This document shows, piece by piece, positions 28,341-37,143 of a stretch of 64,000 nt of DNA (its first letter is position 1; each line of letters begins with the position of its first letter). The notes beneath the pieces are model-generated. The model worked only from the letters and a program-made list of their open reading frames with translations. It made no database searches and had not been told where the DNA came from. Where the stretch lies: positions 492,678-556,677 of the forward strand of contig NZ_SDHW01000003.1 in the NCBI RefSeq assembly GCF_004118265.1. Direction: 5' to 3'. The stretch comes from Lacibacter luteus. Its GTDB lineage: Bacteria > Bacteroidota > Bacteroidia > Chitinophagales > Chitinophagaceae. The position numbers and the translations under genes are program-made.

Positions 28341-30500
28341 TTATTTTTTTAGAAACCGGTATAATTTATAAGCAATTTTTTTAGTACATCTGTTTCGCTT
28401 TATGAGTTTTATTACTTTTTGCGAATGCTTTCCTAAGAAAGGAATTTTATCAGACAGATAATAGTCTAATGTGGGATTATCGTATTGAATGCCAGCCCCA
28501 TTTGTATTATAAAGATTAACTAACTCGTGGGAGTAGCTACTAAAAAGTGAACTAAATGTATTACTGATGTACTGTACAAGTATATTTTTCTTGTCTTTTG
28601 TAACATCCCGAATCATCGAATTTTCACGAACTCTGTATCTGAATAAAGGTTCAGGTATGACAATGCCACCATAACCTACGGCAAGCATACTTATAACAGA
28701 TGCATAGTCTTCAAGACCTGTAAAAGTCATTTTTGTATCATATAAGCCTGCTGCTATAATACTCTCTTTTTTAAAAATTATTGCACTTGAGTTAATCAGA
28801 TTATGATACAAAATCAATGGCGGCTCTGGTGAAAATGTAGGCCATATTTTGTTGGAGCCTTCAAAGTAGCGTGTCCAGCAACCAACAAAATGAACATTCT
28901 CATAAGTTGACAATACTTTTGTTGCAATTGCATAGTACTCAGGCTCAACAATATCATCTGCATCAAGCACAGCAACATATTCACCACTGGCAGCTTTAAT
29001 TCCTGTATTTCTGGCGGCACCAACACCCTTGTTAACAGTGTCAATGACGACTATCCCGGCCACAGCTCTGTAAGCGTCTAGCTTTTTAATACTTTCTTCT
29101 TCTGTACTGCCATCATTAACAATAATAATTTCATTGACTTCACAAGAGCTGTTTTTGACTGATCGAATTGTTTGATCCAGATAACGGCCCATATTATAAT
29201 ATGGAACCACAACAGAGATGTTTTTATTTCCTTTGGAGCTGGTACCATTTTTTGAGACAGCCTGATTAAACCGAATATATGGGAACTTTGTTTTAGAGCT
29301 TTTTTGAAGGACAACAAGATCAATGACTTGCTTTTTACTTTCGTAAATTTTTTGATAACCAAAATATTCACTGATTCTTTTCTGCGCTCTACTACTAATT
29401 TCCTGCTTTTTTTGTTTGTCAAGCTCAAGAATGGTGATTAATTGCTGTCGAAATGAGCCTGATTTTTCATGGTCGAAAATAAAACCACTTATTTCGTTTT
29501 CAACTACTTCACGGTGCCCACCCTGTTCTGATACCAAAACAATTTTCCCTAAACTCATCATTTCAGCAGTAACATAAGGCAAGTTATCATTATTGCTTGG
29601 CACAATGATAACCTCTGCCTTTTCCAGGCGTTTTTCAATTGCAGATGGTTCAATCCGATCTTCAAGTTTAAGTAAGCCTGCACTTAAATAAGATTTATAC
29701 TTTTTTCGTACGATGGCTCCCATTGATAAACCTTCAGGGTGGTAGACAATATCTTGTCCTCCAATTAAGGTTAGGGATCTTTGAAAACCTTCGTCCCAAA
29801 GTTGTTTAAAGTAATTTAGTAATTGTAATATTCCCTTCTGAACTGTTAGTTTGCCAAAAAAAATAATTTCATTTCCGCCATCAATGGTAGATTGTAGCTC
29901 ACGAAATGAGTAGGGGTTTGGAATGACAGAAATATTCTGATGATTGAGGGTAAACCTTTTGCTTAGCTCATCAACCATAAACCGGCTGGGAGAAACAATA
30001 TGATCTGCTGCTTGTAAACAGAAGCGCTCCATTTCGCATATCCAGTAATTCGGATATCGGTATTCGCTAACATGGTTATACTCCATATAGAGAAAAGAAG
30101 GAGAATGCATCGTAACAAGCACTGGCACGTCTTTGCACCATTTGTAACCAAGATATTTAAACTGTAAAAGATAATACGCAATACCAAGATATTCCTGCGC
30201 TTCAATGATATCAGGTTCACCTTCACTCTTGATAAACTCTTTAATTAGATTTGCAAACTCATAACTGATATTTGTTACATGGCCCAAAAAGGCGGTTGAT
30301 TTTGTAGCTGTAGCGTTGAAGCGAATAATTCTGATCATGCCATCATTCACGATAGTAGTACTTTGAACAGCTACATCGTGAACAAAAACAGAAACAGAAT
30401 GCTTGTGTTGTTCAAGCATTTTTGCTGTATGATAACAGTAAGTACTAATACCTCCTCCAAAAAAAGGGGGATATTCAGTTGTTAATAGCCAATACTTCAA
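28341..30500 (-). CDS. Two-domain glycosyltransferase, GT4-GT2 fusion
   Basis: This 719-residue protein carries a GT-B GT4 module first (about 1-390: TTEYPPFFGGGISTYCYHT, HMIVSPSRF-like region, FFGKLTVQKGILQLL, IVPSNNDNLPYVTAEMM). A GT-A GT2 module follows (about 425-650: ISVVVPYYNMGRYLDQTI, EIIIVNDGSTEEES, AVLDADDIVEPEYY). One polypeptide could thus add two successive sugars. Its ATG overlaps the previous gene's stop (ATGA), so the two genes are translationally coupled. Confidence 0.88.
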   Translation of the reverse strand: MKYWLLTTEYPPFFGGGISTYCYHTAKMLEQHKHSVSVFVHDVAVQSTTIVNDGMIRIIRFNATATKSTAFLGHVTNISYEFANLIKEFIKSEGEPDIIEAQEYLGIAYYLLQFKYLGYKWCKDVPVLVTMHSPSFLYMEYNHVSEYRYPNYWICEMERFCLQAADHIVSPSRFMVDELSKRFTLNHQNISVIPNPYSFRELQSTIDGGNEIIFFGKLTVQKGILQLLNYFKQLWDEGFQRSLTLIGGQDIVYHPEGLSMGAIVRKKYKSYLSAGLLKLEDRIEPSAIEKRLEKAEVIIVPSNNDNLPYVTAEMMSLGKIVLVSEQGGHREVVENEISGFIFDHEKSGSFRQQLITILELDKQKKQEISSRAQKRISEYFGYQKIYESKKQVIDLVVLQKSSKTKFPYIRFNQAVSKNGTSSKGNKNISVVVPYYNMGRYLDQTIRSVKNSSCEVNEIIIVNDGSTEEESIKKLDAYRAVAGIVVIDTVNKGVGAARNTGIKAASGEYVAVLDADDIVEPEYYAIATKVLSTYENVHFVGCWTRYFEGSNKIWPTFSPEPPLILYHNLINSSAIIFKKESIIAAGLYDTKMTFTGLEDYASVISMLAVGYGGIVIPEPLFRYRVRENSMIRDVTKDKKNILVQYISNTFSSLFSSYSHELVNLYNTNGAGIQYDNPTLDYYLSDKIPFLGKHSQKVIKLIKRNRCTKKIAYKLYRFLKK

Positions 30501-31396
30501 AGCTTGTATTTTTTTGTATTATCATCATAGAGAGAGCGAAAGCTTCTTTTGCCTGTTATAACTTTTAAGATATGCCCAAATCGTTTATACCAAAGCGGCA
30601 AAATTTCATATTCGTTCTTGTAAAAATTAATTATTTCTAGCGCACCGTCCTTGCCTCTTAGTATCTCTAAATATTTTTTTTGATTTTCCAAATCTGCCTT
30701 TGCAATATCCAATTGATATGACAGTAATTTGGAAGATGAACTCAAGAAACTAAACATTTTAAGCATTTCAAATTGAAGTGGCTGCTCTTGTAAAAGTCTA
30801 TCTTCTGCTTTTTTTAACTCTTGAATTATCAGTGCTATTTCCAAACTTCTAATTCCAATATACTTAGCTGAGTAGAATTTGTTTTTTAAAATATCGTAAT
30901 AGCAGTTACAAATATCAGTTTTTGATAAATGAATGGGAAAACAAAAGTTGTCTCTACTAGAAAAAGGAGTTGGATCATTGGAAAAATACATAGGGTATAT
31001 GCCGTTGTATCCTTGCGCTTGAAATGTTTTATTCATTTCAGTGATAAATAAAATTAATTCAGGCGTCCCTTTGTCAACTGAATTAAAACAAATAACAGGC
31101 TTTTGTTCTACTCTATGGTAATTTGGATGAAAAGTATTTTGTACCAAAATATACCTTTCATTTTTGATGTCCTCAAGTATTTTACTAAAATCTACTTTTT
31201 GAAATGAATCCAAGTATATTGAAAAAGTAATATTCCCAGAATCAAAAATCGACCCAACGTGGAGAGTAGATGCTGAGAATTCATTTAACGATCTCACGCC
31301 CTTTATATCGAACGCAATATGCACTTGCTCTGCAAATCCTTCATTTAATGAAAGCAAATCAGCGTTCGAGGTTATTATAGTGAGTGTATTTATCAT
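30497..31396 (-). CDS. Protein of unknown function in polysaccharide operon
   Basis: This 299-residue protein has no signal peptide or membrane helix and no family I can name. The N-terminal half looks alpha/beta (TLTIITSNADLLSLNEG, ERYILVQNTFHPNYHR) and the C-terminal third is helical, probably coiled-coil (around 205-260). The start chosen is the ATG at 31396, which overlaps the upstream stop as ATGA; an in-frame ATG at 31453 would overlap that gene by 61 bases. It is tightly coupled to an RgpF-like gene and to the GT4-GT2 fusion, so a glycan role is inferred from context only. Confidence 0.65.
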   Translation of the reverse strand: MINTLTIITSNADLLSLNEGFAEQVHIAFDIKGVRSLNEFSASTLHVGSIFDSGNITFSIYLDSFQKVDFSKILEDIKNERYILVQNTFHPNYHRVEQKPVICFNSVDKGTPELILFITEMNKTFQAQGYNGIYPMYFSNDPTPFSSRDNFCFPIHLSKTDICNCYYDILKNKFYSAKYIGIRSLEIALIIQELKKAEDRLLQEQPLQFEMLKMFSFLSSSSKLLSYQLDIAKADLENQKKYLEILRGKDGALEIINFYKNEYEILPLWYKRFGHILKVITGKRSFRSLYDDNTKKYKL

Positions 31397-32106
31397 ATTC
31401 CTTTTATCGAATAGCCCTGATTGATTGCAATCCATGTTAGCATTCTTTCCCATGCATGTGTTTGAGTTCCAAATTGATCATCTAATACATTGCCTGATTC
31501 AAGCCCCTCTCTTATACTCAAAGGAGGATGCTTTAAAAAGAAATTATTGAATACTTCTGCCCGAACCCAAAACATTGTTCCGCCGATAAAACAGAATTTT
31601 TTACTGGTAAACTCATATTTCTGTATTAGATTCTTCAAAATTTTGTTCGAAGTGCTGTTAAAATTCTCACTCTTCCTGTCATATTCATTTTTAATAAACT
31701 CTTTTGCTCCTACAATTCCCAGGTTCTTTTGTTTAAGAAACATTTTCTCTATTTTTTGAATATTTTCCTGTGTAATTATCGCAAATAATTTTTCACGCCA
31801 TACATTTCCGAATGGGCTGTGAGGACTTTTTTTATCATGAAGGAAAATATAAAAGTCAGCTTTTAGATTCAATTGTAAACTTAAATCGAGCAAAGCCAGT
31901 TTGCCACCAATATCTTTACCCACGTTTGTTGAGAATATTATCAGCGCATCACTATATTCTTTTTTTATATCTCGGTATATTTTATGTTTGTCCTCGTTTT
32001 CAATCCATATGTTAATTAATAGCTGAAAGGAAGAAGTGATACTTTTTAAGTAAGGATATATAGTAGTCCACCCGTCTCTATAAAAAATCGAATAAAATAT
32101 GATCAT
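31393..32106 (-). CDS. RgpF-like (rhamnan synthesis F) protein
   Basis: This 237-residue protein carries the RgpF-family landmarks: FSTNVGKDIGGKLALLDL, the FLHDKKSPH segment (the family's HtKks motif), WREKLF, and FIGGTMFWVRAEVF. RgpF proteins act in assembly of rhamnose-containing cell-surface polysaccharides and are thought to be glycosyltransferase-related. At 237 residues it is a compact, single-domain form. It is followed by an ATGA overlap with the unknown 299-residue gene. Confidence 0.8.
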   Translation of the reverse strand: MIIFYSIFYRDGWTTIYPYLKSITSSFQLLINIWIENEDKHKIYRDIKKEYSDALIIFSTNVGKDIGGKLALLDLSLQLNLKADFYIFLHDKKSPHSPFGNVWREKLFAIITQENIQKIEKMFLKQKNLGIVGAKEFIKNEYDRKSENFNSTSNKILKNLIQKYEFTSKKFCFIGGTMFWVRAEVFNNFFLKHPPLSIREGLESGNVLDDQFGTQTHAWERMLTWIAINQGYSIKGI

Positions 32107-32195
32107 TCCCTAATTATTTGAACTTGTTAGAACACACTCTTAGCAGGATAGTCGTTGTGATTAAACATTGCTTATTTCTAAAAATAAAAATGAGT

Positions 32196-33140
32196 TTACT
32201 CTTTAACATACTCAATGATTTCATCCCTGATTACTTTATTTGAAAGATAAATTTCTTCCGGATTAACGATACCCATCTTCTGCATGTTATTAATCTGCCA
32301 ATATAGCAACCAAAAAATATGGTCATTTCCTTGAAAATTAAAAGATTCCAGGAGTCTGATTGAACTGAAGGAAAAATCTTCTTTTTTTAATGAGGGTATA
32401 AGTTTAGAATTAAATCTGTCGATGTTTGATGCAATGATCCAGCAAATCTCAAAAAGCATCCACTTGCGGTTGCTCGAAATGGTATTTGTTTCATGAATTC
32501 TATAACTCAGCAAACTTTCTTCTAAATTAAAGCAGTTAAAATTGGAGCAAACACGCAACAAAAAATCCCAATCATGCGTAAATCTGAGGTTGCGCATACC
32601 ACCAATTTTTTCATAAACAGTTCTTTTAAAAATCATATTGCTAGTTGTAGATACGAAATTTGCCATCAAAGCATTTAAGGCATAGTCAGGGCTTCCGGCA
32701 AAGGTCAGTTCCTTGTTCTTTAAATTCCAAGGTTCCATATTTCGCCATGCCATTTTTGTGCCTAATATAGTTTCATTAACATTTATAATATCTAACCACG
32801 TAGAAATGAAGTCTATCGTCGAGTCGTTCTGAAATATCTGTAGGCATTTCTCTATCCTTGTAGGATGGTACAGATCATCTGAATTTAGTATTGTCAAATA
32901 ATCTCCTTTTGATAATGCCAATCCTTTATTAATAGCGTTGTGAGCGCCATTATTAGATTGCTTAATATGTTGAATCCTGTGATCTGTATAAGCTGAAATA
33001 ATTTCATTTGATGAATCTACCGAGCCATCATCGATGATAATAAGCTCAAGATTTATATATGTTTGCTTTAATACACTGTCAATACATTTGCTAATATATT
33101 TTTCGTGGTTATAACTTGGTATAATTATACTAACTAACAT
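32196..33140 (-). CDS. Glycosyltransferase family 2
   Basis: This 314-residue GT-A enzyme opens with MLVSIIIPSYNHEKYISKCI, then LIIIDDGSVDSS, NNGAHNAINKGLALSKGDYL and the DXD-like NSDDLYHP. The C-terminal helices are family-typical. Its start overlaps the end of the upstream SDR gene by 11 bases. The donor sugar is not predictable. Confidence 0.88.
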   Translation of the reverse strand: MLVSIIIPSYNHEKYISKCIDSVLKQTYINLELIIIDDGSVDSSNEIISAYTDHRIQHIKQSNNGAHNAINKGLALSKGDYLTILNSDDLYHPTRIEKCLQIFQNDSTIDFISTWLDIINVNETILGTKMAWRNMEPWNLKNKELTFAGSPDYALNALMANFVSTTSNMIFKRTVYEKIGGMRNLRFTHDWDFLLRVCSNFNCFNLEESLLSYRIHETNTISSNRKWMLFEICWIIASNIDRFNSKLIPSLKKEDFSFSSIRLLESFNFQGNDHIFWLLYWQINNMQKMGIVNPEEIYLSNKVIRDEIIEYVKE

Positions 33141-33828
33141 ATTTATAGGCGTAATAAGTTTTAATTATTTTTTCTAAGTAGCTTTCATCAAAAACAATTT
33201 CTAAATCGGAAAATATCTGTAGAATTTCTGCTTCTAGTAAAATGGGAAAGTCGTTTTCTGAATTTACAATTAATTTTTTCAGGGCTTTCTTTTTAGTAAA
33301 AAATTCTATAGCACTGATTATGGTTTCGATATCATAATTAATTGTTGAGATCAGGTTAACGGTTTTATTGCGAAGTAGGTTTTCTGTGTTAATGTATTCA
33401 ATTACTCTTTTAACTGTTTCAATATCTAATAAATTCCTCTTGCTATTTATAAAAACTGGAATAGTTTCATTGCTTACAATTTTATTGTATATGAAGTTTG
33501 TTAAAGTTGCAGGATTGTTTGAGTGACCTACAACCTGAGGCAACCTGTAAATGGTGAAGTTTTTGAATCGGGAAGTAATGAATTTTTCAAGTCTAAGCTT
33601 GTGTTGGTAATATTCTTTGGTCAAAAAAACTTCAAAATTTACAAAATAGCTACTAAAATAGATGAGCTTTCTGTCCGTGTGCAAATATTCTTGTAATAAG
33701 GTTTCTTCACGTAAAAAAGGTTTATCATCTATTTCTGAAGAATTTGAAACCCCACTGCAAAAAAAGAGGACATCATCTCTGTCAATGCTTCTCATTGCTG
33801 ATGCCAGCATACCATTTCCTATTATCAT
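33130..33828 (-). CDS. NAD-dependent epimerase/dehydratase-like (extended SDR) protein
   Basis: This 232-residue protein starts MIIGNGMLASAM, a short nucleotide-binding glycine motif. It contains YFSSYFVN and the catalytic-type Y-x3-K in EYYQHKLRLE, then IYRLPQVVGHSNN, as in sugar-nucleotide epimerases and reductases. It is shorter than most extended SDRs (about 300 residues), so the C-terminal substrate domain is reduced. Its ATG overlaps the upstream stop as ATGA. It probably supplies a modified nucleotide sugar to this locus. Confidence 0.75.
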   Translation of the reverse strand: MIIGNGMLASAMRSIDRDDVLFFCSGVSNSSEIDDKPFLREETLLQEYLHTDRKLIYFSSYFVNFEVFLTKEYYQHKLRLEKFITSRFKNFTIYRLPQVVGHSNNPATLTNFIYNKIVSNETIPVFINSKRNLLDIETVKRVIEYINTENLLRNKTVNLISTINYDIETIISAIEFFTKKKALKKLIVNSENDFPILLEAEILQIFSDLEIVFDESYLEKIIKTYYAYKYVS

Positions 33829-36800
33829 TTTCTTAATCTGTTATTTATTGCGGTGGTGAAGCATTCTCTATATTGTAAGGAAATGTTTGAAGGGCTAAAC
33901 ATTTTTGCAACTTCCTCTTTTGTATTTATTGCGTTTGATTTTAAAGAATCTTTTTTTTGTAAAAACTCTTCGAATTTCAGAAAGTACTCTTCTACATTTC
34001 CTATTGTTGAAAAAACAAGACCGTTGCCAAATTTTTCAAAAATAAGTTTAGTATCTCCAACATCAGTAGAAATACCAGGAGTTCCAACAGAGAGAGCCTC
34101 CAGTAATGCTATTGATAGTCCCTCGTAAAGTGATGTGAAAATAATTGCTTCACTTATTTTAGAAAGCTCAAAAGTATTTTCAATATAGTTATGTCTAATG
34201 ATTGATGCCGCCAAATCGTTTTTAGCAATATATTGATCAGCCTGTTCACTCATTTCACCACTTCCTACTAAAATAAATTTATATTCACCCTTGTATTTGG
34301 CTGTTATTAACTTGATTAGCTTCAATAAATCCATTGGAGCCTTTTGCTTTGTAAGTCTTCCAACAAAAACAAAATATTTCTGAAATTCGTTCAGATTGTA
34401 TTTTTTTCTTAATGCTTTGTTTTCTTGTTGGATGGCTTGTTCTCTTTTTTCTAATGACAGGGTTGAGTAAATGAGATCAATATGGTCAGAAGCTATTCCT
34501 GCGGTATTTTCGAAAACCTCCTTTATTTTAGAATTAATCGCAATAAATCTGTCAAAAGCAAGAAGGCCTTGATCTTTTGCTTTATATAATTGCACCCAGC
34601 CTTCAGTAGTATCATAGACCTGTTGGTCAACGATGGCCGCACTATTAAATAATTTTCTGATATTAAGTGTAGATGCGGCTAACCAAGGAGATCCATTGCA
34701 GATCCAAACCAAATCTGGCGAATACGCATTTCTCAATGCCTCAAGATAAATCAGTATATCATCATGACTGGACAATTCGGTGAGGTCATAAATGCCTTTA
34801 CAGGTTTTTAAAAATTGATGATGCAGGCTGCCTTGAGGTTTTGCAAGACGTTCAAACGTAACTACAATAAAATCATATTCATCCGTAAGGCGGGAAATGG
34901 CTTCTACGGTATTTCTTTCAACCCCACCAACAGCCAGAAAAATTGGAAAAACGAAAGCTGTTTTTTTAGTTTTTGGTAAAGTATCATATCTTTCAAAAAA
35001 GATCGATTTCTTAGGAAGTTTCGACAAAGCTGATTTATAAAAAAAGCCATGTGCATTTATTTCAAACTGCCCATTTGGAAATAGGAAATTGAAATCTTTT
35101 GCTTCATCACACTTCTCACTAATTAACCGGATAATTTTACCTGTATTAATATCTGGAGATTCTGATAAATGGTTACTGTATTTATAGATGAAATTATTAT
35201 TGATTTTTTCTGAGATACCAATGGCGGGTAGATCATTAAGTCCTAAGGATAACAAAATGACATCAGTTTTGGGATATAATTGAAAAAATAAAATTAGCTG
35301 ACTCATATTTGCCGGATGAAGCAGGAAGTCTGCTTCCGGGGCGTACACATAATTATCTCCAGGCAGATCAATAGCCTGACTAGGTAGTAGAAATTTTATA
35401 TACTTCAAATCATTTTCGTATAGAGACCGAAGCTTTTCGATATGTTCCAGATCTTTTACAAGGATGGTTAAATAAACCAGTTGCTTAATATTTAAATGCT
35501 TTTTAAAGCCGGGAAGCTCAATAATCTCATTAAGATGTTTTAAGTTTTCCACAACATTTGGCCAATAATGGCAGTAAAAAACTTGATCATAAACAGCTGC
35601 GTTAAGCTTTAATTTTTGATGCACTATTCCTTTCTCGTAATAGAATCTAAAGACGACTCTATAAACCTGTGATAAGTGATGTTCTACTTGCATTCTGTTT
35701 ACTTCTTTACTGTCTTCGATATATTGACAGATATTGACTACATCTTTAATAATTTCAGCATTTAAAGCTGTCTCAGTCATACCCAAAAGATAGGTATTCC
35801 ATTGTTTTAATATAGTGTCAACTTGCGTAAACCATTCTGATTCTTCATTATGTAACTTTTTGAAGACTACGGCCATTTCACCAGCAGTTTCTTGTCGCTT
35901 ACAAAAGGAGCTAATACTTTTATAAGGATGGTAATGTTCAACATGAGCTTCTGGATAATAATAAATCTCCATTCCTTTTTTTGAAAGCCTGAATCCAAGT
36001 TCTATATCTTCGAAATTAACTTTGTAAAACTGCTCATCAAAGATGATTTTTTCGGAGAGTACAAATGCCCTGTCAATACTTATATTACTCGTGTAAAAAT
36101 GCCTGAAATCAATATACTCATGCGGATTAAATGCATTAAAACTAAATTGTTCCTGGCCTATCTCCGTAATATGCTTCATCAACATGTTAACTTCGATATC
36201 TTTGTGCCAAATGATTTCTCCAAGTACTGCTTTACAAACTGGCAGTTCTTGTAATTTTTCATAATGTTGATTGATAATTTCTGGATTGGGAAATATATCA
36301 TCACCCATAATTAATAATTTTTCGCCTTTGGCTGCTAAAATCGCACTATTTCGGGCCTTAGCTGCACCACCGTGCTTGTTCTTAATTATTTTAAGAGGTA
36401 ATCCTTTTGCATTTTGAAAAATTGCGACGGATCCATCATCGGAACCATCATCAGAAAAAATCAGCTCATAGTTATATCTTGTAACTTTATCTACTTTTTT
36501 CCAAGCTTCTAAGAGCTTTGGAAGTAATTTGGAACGATTATAGGTAGGTATAATTACACTGACTTTTATTTCAAAAAAATCTTTTTGCTTTCTGTATTTG
36601 TATTCAGAGTATTTTTCTAGTAATATTTTTTTTACCTTACTATTGGTTTTAGTGATGGCAAATCTTATCCCTTTTTTTGCAACCGTGATAATTAGTTTTT
36701 TTATCAAAGACTTATCGATGTTCGCCTGTTTAGATAGAAAAAGTAATTTTTCAATACCAGTTATTTTTTTTGGAATAAGCACAGTGTCATGCCTTGAGTT

Positions 36801-37067
36801 AATACTTCTTCCTTCTTTGTGGCCATGTTTGACATAGTGAAACAAAGGATTTATTCCTGATTGTTTGATATCTGGATAAGTAGTAAGGTAGTAGTTGGTT
36901 TCAAAATCAGGAGAAGGATTTCGACCTTCTTTCCATCCATGAAGAATATAATGCTTCAAAGGTTCCAATCCAGCGTTTTTTACATCTGGATAAGATTGAA
37001 AGTAGAATTGAGAATCAAAAAAGCCGCTTTTTTTAATGCTAAAGTACTCTTGCCGAAAATTTCCCAT
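33825..37067 (-). CDS. Large two-headed glycosyltransferase with N-terminal YPDV repeats
   Basis: This 1080-residue protein has two N-terminal copies of a motif of about 36 residues (SYPDVKNAGLEPLKHYILHG and TYPDIKQSGINPLFHYVKHG, each followed by KEGR). A GT2 module spans about 165-400 (VSVIIPTYNRSKLLPKLL, DDGSDDGS, GDDIFPNPE). A long linker follows, then a GT4 module in the last about 370 residues (FPIFLAVGGVERNTVEAI, FVGRLTKQKAPMDLLKL, FTSLYEGLSIALLEALS). The repeat motif is known at the ends of other bacterial glycosyltransferases, with no settled role. It should add two residues to the growing chain. Confidence 0.87.
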   Translation of the reverse strand: MGNFRQEYFSIKKSGFFDSQFYFQSYPDVKNAGLEPLKHYILHGWKEGRNPSPDFETNYYLTTYPDIKQSGINPLFHYVKHGHKEGRSINSRHDTVLIPKKITGIEKLLFLSKQANIDKSLIKKLIITVAKKGIRFAITKTNSKVKKILLEKYSEYKYRKQKDFFEIKVSVIIPTYNRSKLLPKLLEAWKKVDKVTRYNYELIFSDDGSDDGSVAIFQNAKGLPLKIIKNKHGGAAKARNSAILAAKGEKLLIMGDDIFPNPEIINQHYEKLQELPVCKAVLGEIIWHKDIEVNMLMKHITEIGQEQFSFNAFNPHEYIDFRHFYTSNISIDRAFVLSEKIIFDEQFYKVNFEDIELGFRLSKKGMEIYYYPEAHVEHYHPYKSISSFCKRQETAGEMAVVFKKLHNEESEWFTQVDTILKQWNTYLLGMTETALNAEIIKDVVNICQYIEDSKEVNRMQVEHHLSQVYRVVFRFYYEKGIVHQKLKLNAAVYDQVFYCHYWPNVVENLKHLNEIIELPGFKKHLNIKQLVYLTILVKDLEHIEKLRSLYENDLKYIKFLLPSQAIDLPGDNYVYAPEADFLLHPANMSQLILFFQLYPKTDVILLSLGLNDLPAIGISEKINNNFIYKYSNHLSESPDINTGKIIRLISEKCDEAKDFNFLFPNGQFEINAHGFFYKSALSKLPKKSIFFERYDTLPKTKKTAFVFPIFLAVGGVERNTVEAISRLTDEYDFIVVTFERLAKPQGSLHHQFLKTCKGIYDLTELSSHDDILIYLEALRNAYSPDLVWICNGSPWLAASTLNIRKLFNSAAIVDQQVYDTTEGWVQLYKAKDQGLLAFDRFIAINSKIKEVFENTAGIASDHIDLIYSTLSLEKREQAIQQENKALRKKYNLNEFQKYFVFVGRLTKQKAPMDLLKLIKLITAKYKGEYKFILVGSGEMSEQADQYIAKNDLAASIIRHNYIENTFELSKISEAIIFTSLYEGLSIALLEALSVGTPGISTDVGDTKLIFEKFGNGLVFSTIGNVEEYFLKFEEFLQKKDSLKSNAINTKEEVAKMFSPSNISLQYRECFTTAINNRLRK

Positions 37068-37143
37068 ATTAAACAGATAATTATGTCTTTGAACAACTAA
37101 AGTAAGGTTGCAGTGGTTTAAGAATTGAATTGTTTTCTATAAC

